Shown: piece by piece, positions 34,221-42,686 of the stretch
Layout of the letters: each line of letters begins with the position of its first letter
Position numbering within the stretch: the first letter of the stretch is position 1
The notes under the pieces: generated by a model
Seen by the model: only the letters and a program-made list of their open reading frames with translations
The model's database searches: none
What the model was told of the DNA's origin: nothing
NCBI RefSeq assembly: GCF_025195095.1
Contig: NZ_JANAVZ010000005.1
Location: 1 to 64,000 of the forward strand
Direction: 5' to 3'
Length of the DNA stretch: 64,000 nt
Source: Paracoccus maritimus
GTDB taxonomy: Bacteria; Pseudomonadota; Alphaproteobacteria; Rhodobacterales; Rhodobacteraceae
Made by a program: the position numbers and the translations under genes

Positions 34221-35212
34221 AGGCGCTTGTCTATACCGGCGTGAAGCAGCTGCAATTCATCGACCGTCCCGAACCGCGGCCGAAGGCATGCGAGGCCCTG
34301 ATCCGGGTCGAGGCTGTGGGAATTTGCGGATCCGACATGCATGCGTGGGCGGGTCATGACGACCGGCGCCCCGCGCCTCTGATCCTCGGGCACGAGGCGG
34401 CGGGCACTGTCATTGACGGACCGATGAAGGGGCGGCGCGTAACCGTTAACCCGCTGGTGACCTGCGGCGAATGTAAAGCCTGCAAAGGCGGACGGGACAA
34501 CCTATGCGCGACTCGGCAGATCATCTCGATGCCGCCTCGCGAGGGCGCCTTCGCAGAATTTCTGACCATGCCCGAACGGAATCTGATCGCGGTGCCTGAT
34601 CACGTCTCGCTTGCCGTCGCCTCGCTGGCCGAGCCGCTGGCTTGCGGTTGGCATGCTGCGCGTCTGGCGCAGAAGGCGCTGGACGTGCCGTTGCCTTCGG
34701 CACGCTGCCTCGTCATGGGTGGCGGCGCCATCGGGCTGGGGGCGGCGCTGGTCCTGCGGGCCATGGGTGCCGGACAGATTTTCGTCGCCGAAACCTCTGC
34801 CGCGCGTCGCGCGATCGTCGGTGCACAGGACGGGATCGCGGTCTTCGACCCGATCGGCGATACGTCTCCGCAGGGCGTGGATCTGGTCATCGATGGTGTC
34901 GGTTTCGGTGCGACCCGCGCAGCGGGCAGTCAGGCCCTGCGACCAGGCGGCGTGTTCATGCATATCGGTCTTGGCGATACGGCACCGGGGCTCGATATAC
35001 GACGCGCTACATTGCAGGAACTTACCTTCATCGGCACCTATACCTACACAGCCCAGGATTTCCGCGACACGGCACAGGCGATCTTTGACGGTCGTCTTGG
35101 CGCGCTGGACTGGACCGAAACCGCGCTTTTGTCGGACGGCGCGGATGCGTTTCAGTCCATTGCCGACGGCAGGGTTGCTGCGCCGAAGGTCACGCTGCTG
35201 CCGCAAGCTTAG
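34217..35212 (+). CDS. hpsP: Zinc-dependent alcohol dehydrogenase, probable DHPS 2-dehydrogenase
   Basis: 331 residues of the medium-chain dehydrogenase family. Catalytic zinc ligands lie in GICGSDMH (Cys) and GHEAAG (His-Glu). The structural zinc loop is CGECKACKGGRDNLC with four cysteines. A Rossmann site reads VMGGGAIGLGAALV. It partners the SDR at 33483 in racemising DHPS. The ATG at 34217 overlaps that gene's stop. Its 3' end overlaps the convergent GntR gene by four bases, closing the first half of the sulfonate island. Confidence 0.84.
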   Translation: MKALVYTGVKQLQFIDRPEPRPKACEALIRVEAVGICGSDMHAWAGHDDRRPAPLILGHEAAGTVIDGPMKGRRVTVNPLVTCGECKACKGGRDNLCATRQIISMPPREGAFAEFLTMPERNLIAVPDHVSLAVASLAEPLACGWHAARLAQKALDVPLPSARCLVMGGGAIGLGAALVLRAMGAGQIFVAETSAARRAIVGAQDGIAVFDPIGDTSPQGVDLVIDGVGFGATRAAGSQALRPGGVFMHIGLGDTAPGLDIRRATLQELTFIGTYTYTAQDFRDTAQAIFDGRLGALDWTETALLSDGADAFQSIADGRVAAPKVTLLPQA

Positions 35213-35949
35213 TCCAGTGTGACCCGATAGCTGAAACGATCCGTGCGATACAGGCTGCGGCGCCGCTCGATCGGGCGGCCCAGAATATCGAAGGCAAGGC
35301 GTTCGACCTGCAACAGCGGGGCGCCCTCGCAGATGTTCAGGGCCTTGGCCTGCGATGGCGTCGCAGCGGTTGCGACGATGCATTCATCTGCTTTCAGCAC
35401 GATGCAGCCATAGTTCTGCTGATACAGGATATACAACGCGCTGGGCAGCGGTGCGCGATTTTCTATCCCCGCAAACAGCGCCGCCGGAACGACCGAGGTC
35501 TCGACGGTGCTGTTGATCCCTTCAAGACAGCGGATCCGGCTGATCTCATAGACCCGATCGGGCTTGTCAAACAGCAGTGACTGTTCTTCCGCGGTGGCCG
35601 CGCGCTGTACCACCTTTTCGTCGACCAGCTCGGGTCGGATGACCGCGCCGTCATGGTCGCGAAGCCGAAAGAAGTTGAACAACGAACTATCGGGTGTCCG
35701 TGCCGTGACGAATGTGCCGCGCCCCTGTTCACGGCGCAGGATGCCATGCTGTTCCAGCATCATCAGCGCCTTTCGCGCGGTGCCCTGAGAGACGCCGACC
35801 TCCGCGGCAAGTTGCGTTTCGCTGGGCAGCATCCCGCCAGGAAGCAATTCGCCTGCGGCGATTCGCGCGACGATCGTGTCGATGACCTTCTGATAAAGCG
35901 GCTGACCCATCCATGACGTCCAATGCTGTCGTTTCCCTGTGAATACCAT
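35209..35949 (-). CDS. GntR-family regulator with UTRA domain (HutC subfamily)
   Basis: 246 residues. Winged helix-turn-helix at about residues 17-80: GQPLYQKVIDTIVARI, LPSETQLAAEVGVSQGTARKAL, QGRGTFV. A UTRA ligand domain follows (VYEISRIRCLEG, PLLQVERLAFD). ATG 35949 gives a 13-residue lead before MGQPLYQ; ATG 35910 is a possible start. It is divergent from suyA and the intergenic region carries inverted repeats, so it probably controls suyAB-slc-suyZ in response to sulfolactate (inference). Confidence 0.88.
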   Translation of the reverse strand: MVFTGKRQHWTSWMGQPLYQKVIDTIVARIAAGELLPGGMLPSETQLAAEVGVSQGTARKALMMLEQHGILRREQGRGTFVTARTPDSSLFNFFRLRDHDGAVIRPELVDEKVVQRAATAEEQSLLFDKPDRVYEISRIRCLEGINSTVETSVVPAALFAGIENRAPLPSALYILYQQNYGCIVLKADECIVATAATPSQAKALNICEGAPLLQVERLAFDILGRPIERRRSLYRTDRFSYRVTLD

Positions 35950-35981
35950 GCGAAATCCTTCGTGCGCAATACATATACATA

Positions 35982-36007
35982 AAGTCTTGTATAAGACTTG
36001 TTATACA
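35982..36007. promoter_or_regulatory. Putative GntR operator ahead of suyA
   Basis: Two nested inverted repeats: AAGTCTT-GTAT-AAGACTT at 35982-35999, and TGTATAA-N6-TTATACA at 35988-36007. The second resembles the GTATA/TATAC half-sites bound by HutC-type GntR proteins. The site is between the divergent gntR (start 35949) and suyA (start 36058), where it could repress both. Confidence 0.65.
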
Positions 36008-36057
36008 TGTTAGAAGCCGACTCGAGGAATTCATGCCATCATGTAAGGGAGGATCCT

Positions 36058-36345
36058 TTGAGCATTCCGCAACTTCTGGTCCACGATCACGAGGATAACG
36101 TCGGCGTCGTCGTCGTCGAAAACCTCAGCGCTGGCACCGACATGCTGTGCGTTGTCACGGCTGACAACTCGGATTTTCGCCTGACCGCAAAGGCCGATAT
36201 CCCCATCGGGCACAAGGTCGCGCTGAAGCCGCTGAAGGCTGGCGACACGGTCGTCAAGTACGGCGAAGACATCGGCAAGATGGTCGGTGACGCCGAGGTG
36301 GGCGGTCACGTCCATACCCAAAACTGCAAGACGAAACGGTGGTAA
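36058..36345 (+). CDS. suyA: (2R)-sulfolactate sulfo-lyase, small subunit
   Basis: 95 residues of the SAF/UxaA N-terminal type ([43 protein letters not shown]). SuyA with SuyB cleaves (R)-sulfolactate to pyruvate and sulfite, the desulfonation step. I choose TTG 36058 because AAGGGAGG ends six bases before it and it gives the usual SuyA length; the only nearby ATG in any frame runs straight into a stop. It is separated from suyB by two bases. Confidence 0.9.
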   Translation: MSIPQLLVHDHEDNVGVVVVENLSAGTDMLCVVTADNSDFRLTAKADIPIGHKVALKPLKAGDTVVKYGEDIGKMVGDAEVGGHVHTQNCKTKRW

Positions 36346-36347
36346 GA

Positions 36348-37529
36348 ATGGCATTGGATTTCAGCAACACGACCGTCAAGGCATGGCGCCGCGAAAATGG
36401 CCGCGTGGGTGTCCGCAACCACGTCCTGATCCTGCCGGTTGACGATATCTCGAACGCCGCCTGCGAGGCCGTGTCCAACAACGTCAAGGGTACGCTGGCG
36501 ATTCCGCATGCTTATGGTCGCCTGCAGTTCGGTGAAGATCTGGAACTGCATTTCCGCACCATCATCGGCACCGGCGCGAACCCCAACGTCGCCGCCGTGA
36601 TCGTGATCGGGATCGAGCCCGAATGGACAAAGGTGATCGTGGACGGCATCGCCAAGACCGGCAAACCGGTGACCGGCTTCTCGATCGAACAGAAGGGCGA
36701 TTTCGAGACGATCCGTCAGGCCAGCTGGAAAGCCAAGGAATACATGCACTGGGCGACCGAACTGCAAAAGGAAGACTGCCCGATTTCCGAACTTTGGGTC
36801 TCGACCAAATGCGGTGAAAGCGACACCACTACCGGACTGTCGTCCTGTCCGACCGTCGGAAACATGTATGACAAGCTGCTGCCCCACGGGCTTTACGGCT
36901 GCTTTGGCGAAACGTCGGAAATCACCGGGGCCGAGCACATCTGTGAAAAGCGTGCGGCAACCCCCGAGGCGGCGGCCAAGTTCAAGCAGATCTGGCAGGC
37001 CTATACGGATGACGTGATCGAGGCGCACAAGACCTCGGATCTGTCGGACAGTCAGCCCACCAAGGGCAACATCCTGGGCGGTCTGACCACGATCGAGGAA
37101 AAGGCTCTTGGCAACCTGGAAAAGATTGGCAAGACATCGACTTATATCGATGCCATGGGTCCGGCCGAAACACCGTCCAAGGGGCCGGGGCTGTATTTCA
37201 TGGACAGTTCCTCGGCGGCGGCGGAATGCGTCACGCTGATGGCGGCAGGGGGCTATGTCATCCACACCTTCCCGACGGGGCAGGGCAATGTGGTCGGCAA
37301 CCCGATCGTACCGGTCATCAAGATCTCGGGCAACCCGCGTACCCTGCGCACGATGTCGGAACATATCGACGTGGATGTCACCGGCGTGCTGACCCGTGAA
37401 CAGACCATTGACGAGGCGGGCGATGCGCTGATCGACATGATCATCCGCACCGCCAATGGCCGCGCCACCGCAGCCGAGGCGCTGGGGCATCGCGAATTCT
37501 CGATGACCAAACTGTATCGCAGCGCCTGA
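36348..37529 (+). CDS. suyB: (2R)-sulfolactate sulfo-lyase, large subunit
   Basis: 393 residues, altronate-dehydratase (UxaA) C-terminal family. Typical segments are [48 protein letters not shown] (with the cysteine positions of the family) and [10 protein letters not shown]. It is the catalytic partner of SuyA. The ATG at 36348 is preferred to an upstream GTG inside suyA. A strong terminator-like hairpin follows at 37542. Confidence 0.93.
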   Translation: MALDFSNTTVKAWRRENGRVGVRNHVLILPVDDISNAACEAVSNNVKGTLAIPHAYGRLQFGEDLELHFRTIIGTGANPNVAAVIVIGIEPEWTKVIVDGIAKTGKPVTGFSIEQKGDFETIRQASWKAKEYMHWATELQKEDCPISELWVSTKCGESDTTTGLSSCPTVGNMYDKLLPHGLYGCFGETSEITGAEHICEKRAATPEAAAKFKQIWQAYTDDVIEAHKTSDLSDSQPTKGNILGGLTTIEEKALGNLEKIGKTSTYIDAMGPAETPSKGPGLYFMDSSSAAAECVTLMAAGGYVIHTFPTGQGNVVGNPIVPVIKISGNPRTLRTMSEHIDVDVTGVLTREQTIDEAGDALIDMIIRTANGRATAAEALGHREFSMTKLYRSA

Positions 37530-37541
37530 TCGCGCCGCGCA

Positions 37542-37577
37542 CCGCCGGCCCTTTGGGGAGGGGGCCGGCGGATTTTT
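37542..37577 (+). terminator. Rho-independent terminator or attenuator after suyB
   Basis: CCGCCGGCCC (37542-37551) pairs perfectly over ten bases with GGGCCGGCGG (37562-37571); the loop is ten bases and TTTTT follows at 37573-37577. It separates suyAB from the sulfolactate importer genes, which run in the same direction without an obvious second regulator. It may reduce read-through or mark a separate promoter for slcH. Confidence 0.8.
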
Positions 37578-37637
37578 GCGCGATCCGCTTCCGCGCTCCG
37601 ATGCGCGAGAGCGTCAAACGAAAATGGGAGGAATGAC

Positions 37638-38597
37638 ATGCTTGAAACTACGAAGTTCGGGAATCTGATCGGCGCGGCTGCGACGATGCTTGCGATATCG
37701 GCCTCGACGGCGTTCGCGTGGCCCGACGGGGCGGTGAACTATATCATCCCCTTCAACGCGGGCGGAGAAAGCGACATCACCGCGCGCTATCAGCAACCTT
37801 ATTTCAAGGAAGCGACCGGTCAGGATCTGATCGTGCAATACCTGCCGGGGGCAGGGGGGGCACAGGCGTGGTCCGGGCTGAACGGCTATAACGGGGACGG
37901 GATGACGATCATGGGCACGAATCTGCCCCATATCGTTCTGCAGCCGCTGTTGCAGGATCCGGGCTATCAGACCGACGACATCACCAATGTCTACATGTTC
38001 CATTTCACCCCGGATGCGCTTCTGGTGCAGAAGGACAGCCCGTTCCAAAGTGTGCAAGATGTGATCGAGGCCGCGACCCAGAACCCCGGATCGGTGATTG
38101 CGGGCGGGACTGGCACCAACTCGGCCAATCACGTCGCCAATCAGGTCTTCACGAACGAAACCGGGGCTGAGACGACCTATATTCCTTACAGTGGCACCGG
38201 CGCCACCGAATCCGGCCTTCTGGGCGGCGAGGTCGACGTGTTGTGGGGCTACACCACCGTGGCCGCGCGTCAGGCCGATTCTGTGCGGATGCTGGCAGTT
38301 GCAACCGATGAACGTCATCCGCTGTTTCCGGATGTCCCGACATTCAAGGAACTGGGAATCGATATGGTCGGTGGCGCGTATCGCGGGATTGCGGTCCCGT
38401 CCTCGACCCCGGAAGAACTGCGCCAGCAGCTGTCCGACACGATCGGCAAGATCAACGCCGACCCCGAATTCCGCAAGCGGATGGAGGCTGACGGATATGC
38501 GATGATCGACGTGCCCTATCAGGAGATGGCGGCGTTCATGGCCGACCGAAAGGCCGCCTATGAGAAGGTGGCTGAACAGCTGAACTCTCAGAACTGA
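37638..38597 (+). CDS. slcH: Tripartite tricarboxylate transporter binding protein for sulfolactate
   Basis: 319 residues with a Sec signal (MLAISASTAFA) and the TctC/Bug fold: IIPFNAGGESDITAR, YLPGAGGAQAW, GGTGTNSANHVA, VDVLWGYTT and PTFKELGIDM. GGGAGG precedes the ATG. With the fused membrane protein downstream it forms a TTT importer. In Chromohalobacter-type clusters SlcHFG imports sulfolactate, and the location between suyAB and slcC supports this ligand. Confidence 0.87.
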   Translation: MLETTKFGNLIGAAATMLAISASTAFAWPDGAVNYIIPFNAGGESDITARYQQPYFKEATGQDLIVQYLPGAGGAQAWSGLNGYNGDGMTIMGTNLPHIVLQPLLQDPGYQTDDITNVYMFHFTPDALLVQKDSPFQSVQDVIEAATQNPGSVIAGGTGTNSANHVANQVFTNETGAETTYIPYSGTGATESGLLGGEVDVLWGYTTVAARQADSVRMLAVATDERHPLFPDVPTFKELGIDMVGGAYRGIAVPSSTPEELRQQLSDTIGKINADPEFRKRMEADGYAMIDVPYQEMAAFMADRKAAYEKVAEQLNSQN

Positions 38598-38608
38598 TCA
38601 GGACCGGC

Positions 38609-38636
38609 GACGCGGCGGAGATATTCCTGCCGCGTC
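38609..38636 (+). promoter_or_regulatory. Intercistronic hairpin after slcH
   Basis: GACGCGGC (38609-38616) pairs perfectly with GCCGCGTC (38629-38636) around a 12-base loop, 11 bases after the slcH stop. No immediate T-run follows. Like the hairpins at 30231, 53639 and 61252, it sits between a binding-protein gene and its membrane gene. Confidence 0.55.
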
Positions 38637-38673
38637 CGAGGCGCGTTTCTTCGGTTTTTCCGGGAGGGATCTT

Positions 38674-40644
38674 ATGGCTGATCCGCTCAGCATCTTTCTG
38701 ACCGCCCTGAGTCCCATGAATGTCATGCTGGCGCTGTTGGGCGTTCTGGCAGGCACCGTCATCGGGGCGCTGCCGGGGCTTTCCGCCACCATGGCCATCG
38801 CGGTTCTGGTGCCGTTCACCTTCGTGATGGACCCGGCCTCGGGGCTGATCATGCTGGGGGCGATCTATACGGGCGCGATCTATGGCGGTGCCTTCGCCGC
38901 CATTCTGGTCAACACGCCGGGCACGCCGTCTGCCATCGCAACCACGTTTGACGGGTTCCCGATGGCGAAACGAGGCGACGGGGATCTTGCCGTGACGCTT
39001 GCCACGATCGCCAGCGTGGTCGGTGGGCTGGTCGGGGCGATCTTGCTGATGACGCTGTCCCCGAAACTTGCCACGCTTGCCCTGGCGTTTCAATCGACCG
39101 AGTATTTTTGGCTGGCGATCCTGGGGCTGACGCTGATCGCCACGTTGTCGCAAGGCAATGTGGTCAAGGGCATGATCGGCGGCATGTTCGGGCTGTTCCT
39201 GTCGATGATCGGTGTTGCCGTGATCGGTGGCGATGTGCGCTTCACCGCCGGCATGCCCTCGATGCTGGGCGGAATCGACATCGTGGCCGCGCTGATCGGT
39301 CTTTATTGCATTCCGGTCCTCATCAACATGGTCGCTTCGGCCGGGCAGCATCTGGAACCCGCGCCGGCGCGCGGGTTTCGGTTTTTCGAGGCACTTGGAA
39401 TTGCGCTTCGCGACTGGATCAATCTGCTGCGCTCGTCAATCATCGGCACGCTGGTCGGTATTTTGCCGGGGGCGGGCGGCTCGATCGCGTCGCTGATATC
39501 CTATGCCGAGGCACGCCGCGCCTCGCCCCGATCCGAGAACTTCGGCAAGGGAGAGCCGTCGGGCCTGCTGGCGACCGAAAGCGCCAACAACGCCACCGTA
39601 GGCGGCGGGTTCATTCCCACGCTGGTGCTGGGCATTCCGGGCACGCCGCCCGACGCGGTGATCATGGGCGCGCTGATGGTGCAAGGCATCCGCACGGGGC
39701 CAGCGCTGTTTCAGTCGGGCGATGGCACCGTCTATATCTTCATGCTGGGTCTGCTGATCGCGACGCTGCTGATGTTGCCGATCGGGTTGATCGTCGGGCG
39801 CTATGCGTTCCGCTTTATCGCCAATGTTCCCAAGGCGATGCTGGTGCCTTTGATCGCCTACATGACGGTGGTGGGCAGTTTCGCGATCCATTCGAACCCT
39901 CACGACGTGCTGGTCATGGTGGTGACGGGGCTGATCGGCTGGATCGCGGCTCGCGGCGGCTACGGTGCCTCGCCCATCGTACTGGGGCTGGTGCTGGGAC
40001 AGATCGCGGAACAGGGCTTCATGCGAGCCTGGATGATCGGCGGCGCAAGAGGCGATTTCATGGGCCAGTTGCTGCTGAATCGTCCGATCAGCTGGGGCAT
40101 CGTCGCACTGATCCTGCTGACGCTGTGCCTGCCATTGTTGCGCATGAGGCGTCAGGCACAACCGGTGCAGGCTGCGACGGTGCGGGTCGGTCATCGGCCC
40201 GATATGCCAGGGCTTGTCGGTGCTGTGGTCTTTCTGCTGCTGGCAGCCTGGATCCTGCTTCAGGCCCGAACGCTCAGCACGATGGCTGCGGCCTTCCCGC
40301 TGGCAGTCGGTGCGGCGATGGCGATGCTGTCGCTGTTGCAGATCCTGCGGTCATGGCGTGGACGCGTCACGACGGACCCGGAAGGCGCGTCGGACGACGC
40401 CACGGGGCGTGGCGCTGTGCTGGCGATGACCATGCTTTTGTGGGCGCTTCTGTTCCCGGTGCTGGGCATGTTCACGACCTCGCTGCTGGCCTGCGTGATC
40501 CTGACCATGACGGGCCAGTTCGGCCGACTGACGACGCGGCAAATGGTGATTTACGGCCTGGGCGTTCTGATGATGGTCAGCGCGTTTTATCTGCTGATGG
40601 TTCGGGTTTTGAACATCCCGATGCCCATCGGCCTGCTTCCCTGA
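38674..40644 (+). CDS. slcFG: TTT-family membrane protein, TctA-TctB fusion
   Basis: 656 residues. Residues 1 to about 495 are the large TctA permease (GALPGLSATMAIAVLVP, NTPGTPSAIATTFDGFPMAK, TESANNATVGGGFIPTLVLG IPGTPPDAVIMGALMVQG in that order). After a linker (RRQAQPVQAATV, about 495-510) about 145 residues with four hydrophobic segments match the small TctB subunit. In many systems TctA and TctB are separate; the single gene here equals SlcF plus SlcG. It would carry sulfolactate delivered by SlcH. Confidence 0.87.
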   Translation: MADPLSIFLTALSPMNVMLALLGVLAGTVIGALPGLSATMAIAVLVPFTFVMDPASGLIMLGAIYTGAIYGGAFAAILVNTPGTPSAIATTFDGFPMAKRGDGDLAVTLATIASVVGGLVGAILLMTLSPKLATLALAFQSTEYFWLAILGLTLIATLSQGNVVKGMIGGMFGLFLSMIGVAVIGGDVRFTAGMPSMLGGIDIVAALIGLYCIPVLINMVASAGQHLEPAPARGFRFFEALGIALRDWINLLRSSIIGTLVGILPGAGGSIASLISYAEARRASPRSENFGKGEPSGLLATESANNATVGGGFIPTLVLGIPGTPPDAVIMGALMVQGIRTGPALFQSGDGTVYIFMLGLLIATLLMLPIGLIVGRYAFRFIANVPKAMLVPLIAYMTVVGSFAIHSNPHDVLVMVVTGLIGWIAARGGYGASPIVLGLVLGQIAEQGFMRAWMIGGARGDFMGQLLLNRPISWGIVALILLTLCLPLLRMRRQAQPVQAATVRVGHRPDMPGLVGAVVFLLLAAWILLQARTLSTMAAAFPLAVGAAMAMLSLLQILRSWRGRVTTDPEGASDDATGRGAVLAMTMLLWALLFPVLGMFTTSLLACVILTMTGQFGRLTTRQMVIYGLGVLMMVSAFYLLMVRVLNIPMPIGLLP

Positions 40645-40664
40645 CAAGTGACGAAAGGAAGAAG

Positions 40665-41597
40665 ATGTCACGCATTGTGATTTCCGAATTCATGGATACG
40701 GATGCTGTGTCGCGCCTGACCTCGGCTGCCGAGACCACCTATCAGGCGGATCTGGTCGACAGGCCTGACGATCTGCGCCGCGCCGTTGACGGGGCCGAGG
40801 TGCTGATCGTGCGCAACCGGACCCGCGTCGATGCCGCATTGCTGGACGCGGCCAAGGGGCTGCGCGCGATCGGGCGTCTGGGCGTCGGGCTGGACAATAT
40901 CGATCTGCAGGCGTGCAAGGAACGCGGCATCACGGTCTGGCCCGCCACCGGTGCCAACGATCTGGCGGTTGCGGAGTACGTGATCACATCCGCGATGATG
41001 CTGCTGCGCGGGGCCTATCTGGCCAGCACTCGCGTGGCGGCGGGCGAATGGCCGCGGCAATCGCTGATCGGGCGCGAGATGTCGGGCCGGGTAATGGGGT
41101 TGCTGGGCTACGGCGCGATAGCGCGCCAGGTCGCCAGTCGCGCCAAGGCGCTGGGAATGTCGGTCATCGCGCATGATCCGCATCTGCCCGGGAATGATCC
41201 TGCGTGGCAGGGTGCGCGCAGCGTCGGGTTCGATCAAATGCTGGCGGGGGCCGATGTGCTCAGCCTGCATGTTCCACTGACGCCGCAGACTTGGCACGTG
41301 ATCGACCGGGCGTCACTTGGCAAGATGCGGCCGCAATCGGTCCTGATCAACGCGGCGCGCGGCGGCGTTGTTGATGAAGCAGCCCTTGCCCAGGTGCTTC
41401 GCGACGGCAAATTGGCGGGTGCGGCGCTGGATGTGTTCGAATCCGAGCCTCTGAGCGCGGAACAGGGCTCTGCTTTCGCTGGAATAGGCAACCTGATCCT
41501 GACCCCCCATGTCGCCGGCGTGACCGAGGAATCCAATGTGCGCGTCAGCAATTTGATCGCAGACAAGGTGTTGGATCATCTGAAGGAAAGGACCTGA
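40665..41597 (+). CDS. slcC: (S)-sulfolactate dehydrogenase (D-2-hydroxyacid dehydrogenase family)
   Basis: 310 residues. NAD-binding GLLGYGAIARQVA, the catalytic arginine in NAARGGVVDE, and the catalytic histidine in LTPHVAGVTEE. The family oxidises 2-hydroxyacids; SlcC turns (S)-sulfolactate into sulfopyruvate. ATG 40665 follows GGAAGAAG; longer frames begin inside slcFG. It is three bases upstream of comC, and together they convert (S)- to (R)-sulfolactate for SuyAB. Confidence 0.88.
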   Translation: MSRIVISEFMDTDAVSRLTSAAETTYQADLVDRPDDLRRAVDGAEVLIVRNRTRVDAALLDAAKGLRAIGRLGVGLDNIDLQACKERGITVWPATGANDLAVAEYVITSAMMLLRGAYLASTRVAAGEWPRQSLIGREMSGRVMGLLGYGAIARQVASRAKALGMSVIAHDPHLPGNDPAWQGARSVGFDQMLAGADVLSLHVPLTPQTWHVIDRASLGKMRPQSVLINAARGGVVDEAALAQVLRDGKLAGAALDVFESEPLSAEQGSAFAGIGNLILTPHVAGVTEESNVRVSNLIADKVLDHLKERT

Positions 41598-41600
41598 TCC

Positions 41601-42686
41601 ATGGCAAATCTGACCCTGTCGCAAGCCCATGATCTTGTCGTCCAGACGTTGATCCGCTGTCGGACGTCGCCGGGCAACGCGCAGTCCGTCGCCCGGGCAC
41701 TGGTTGCGGCCGAGGAATCCGGACAGTCGGGACACGGATTGCGCCGCGTTCCCGCCTATGCCGCGCAGGCGTATAGCGGCAAGGTCGATGGCCATGCCAA
41801 TCCCGCGCGGCATCAGGGACGTCCGGGCGCCCTGACTGTTGATGCCCGGAATGGTTTTGCTTATCCCGCCGTGGATCTGGCGGTCGAATGGCTGACGACC
41901 GCGGCACGCCATCAGGGAATTGCCGTCGCAGGGATCACCAGATCGCATCACTGCGGCGTCGCTGGCGTGACGGTCCGCCGGCTTGCAGATGCCGGGCTGG
42001 TGGCGATGATGTTTGCCAATACACCTGCCGCCATGGCGCCGTGGGGCGGCCGCAGGCCGTTGTTTGGCACCGATCCCATCGCCTTCGCGGCGCCGCGTCC
42101 GGGTGGAAAACCCGCTATTGTGGTCGACATCTCGCTGTCGAAGGTGGCGCGGGGGAAAATCATGGCGGCCGATCAGAAGGGACAGCCGATCCCGGAGGGA
42201 TGGGCGCTTGACGCTGACGGTCAGCCGACAACCGATGCCCGTGCGGCGATGGCCGGAACCATGCTGCCGATGGGCGATGCCAAGGGTACCGCGCTGGCAT
42301 TGATGGTGGAACTTCTGGCCGCAGGGCTGGTCGGCGCGAATTTCGCGCACGAAGCTTCGTCCTTCTTTACCGCTGATGGCCCGGCGCCGGGCGTGGGGCA
42401 GTTGATCCTTGCGATCGATCCCAACGGCTTCGCGCAGGACGTCGCCGACCATCTGGCCGGAATCGTCGGCGACGTCGATGGACAGGATTCAAGTCAGGCA
42501 AGGTCGCACGCCCTGTCGCGATTTGACGATCTGGCGCGCGCCGTCGAAGAGGATCCCGGCGCACGTCTGCCCGGTGCGCGGCGGCACGAACTGGCCCGTC
42601 AGATTGCCCGGGACGGGATCGAGGTCGATGACGATCTTCTTGCCCAGATCGCCGCAGTCGGCGCGACGGCACCGGCCGGCACATGA
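41601..42686 (+). CDS. comC: (R)-sulfolactate dehydrogenase, Ldh/Mdh (YlbC) family
   Basis: 361 residues of the malate/L-sulfolactate/L-lactate dehydrogenase family (not Rossmann type). Landmarks are SGQSGHGLRRVPAY, SHHCGVAGVTVRRLADAGLVAMMFANTP, PLFGTDPIAFAAP and DAKGTALALMVELL. ComC reduces sulfopyruvate to (R)-sulfolactate with NAD(P)H. It starts three bases after slcC and overlaps suyZ by ATGA, so the four genes slcFG-slcC-comC-suyZ are one unit. Confidence 0.9.
   Translation: MANLTLSQAHDLVVQTLIRCRTSPGNAQSVARALVAAEESGQSGHGLRRVPAYAAQAYSGKVDGHANPARHQGRPGALTVDARNGFAYPAVDLAVEWLTTAARHQGIAVAGITRSHHCGVAGVTVRRLADAGLVAMMFANTPAAMAPWGGRRPLFGTDPIAFAAPRPGGKPAIVVDISLSKVARGKIMAADQKGQPIPEGWALDADGQPTTDARAAMAGTMLPMGDAKGTALALMVELLAAGLVGANFAHEASSFFTADGPAPGVGQLILAIDPNGFAQDVADHLAGIVGDVDGQDSSQARSHALSRFDDLARAVEEDPGARLPGARRHELARQIARDGIEVDDDLLAQIAAVGATAPAGT

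Noticed and set aside
35982-36007. Rho-independent terminator between gntR and suyA
   Set aside because: The inverted repeats are AT-rich, lie between divergent genes and lack a GC stem with T-tail; an operator is more sensible.
39108-41597. Continuous 829-codon frame spanning slcFG and slcC, suggesting a fusion
   Set aside because: Its first 500 codons are a shifted reading of slcFG. slcC has its own ATG at 40665 with a ribosome-binding site.
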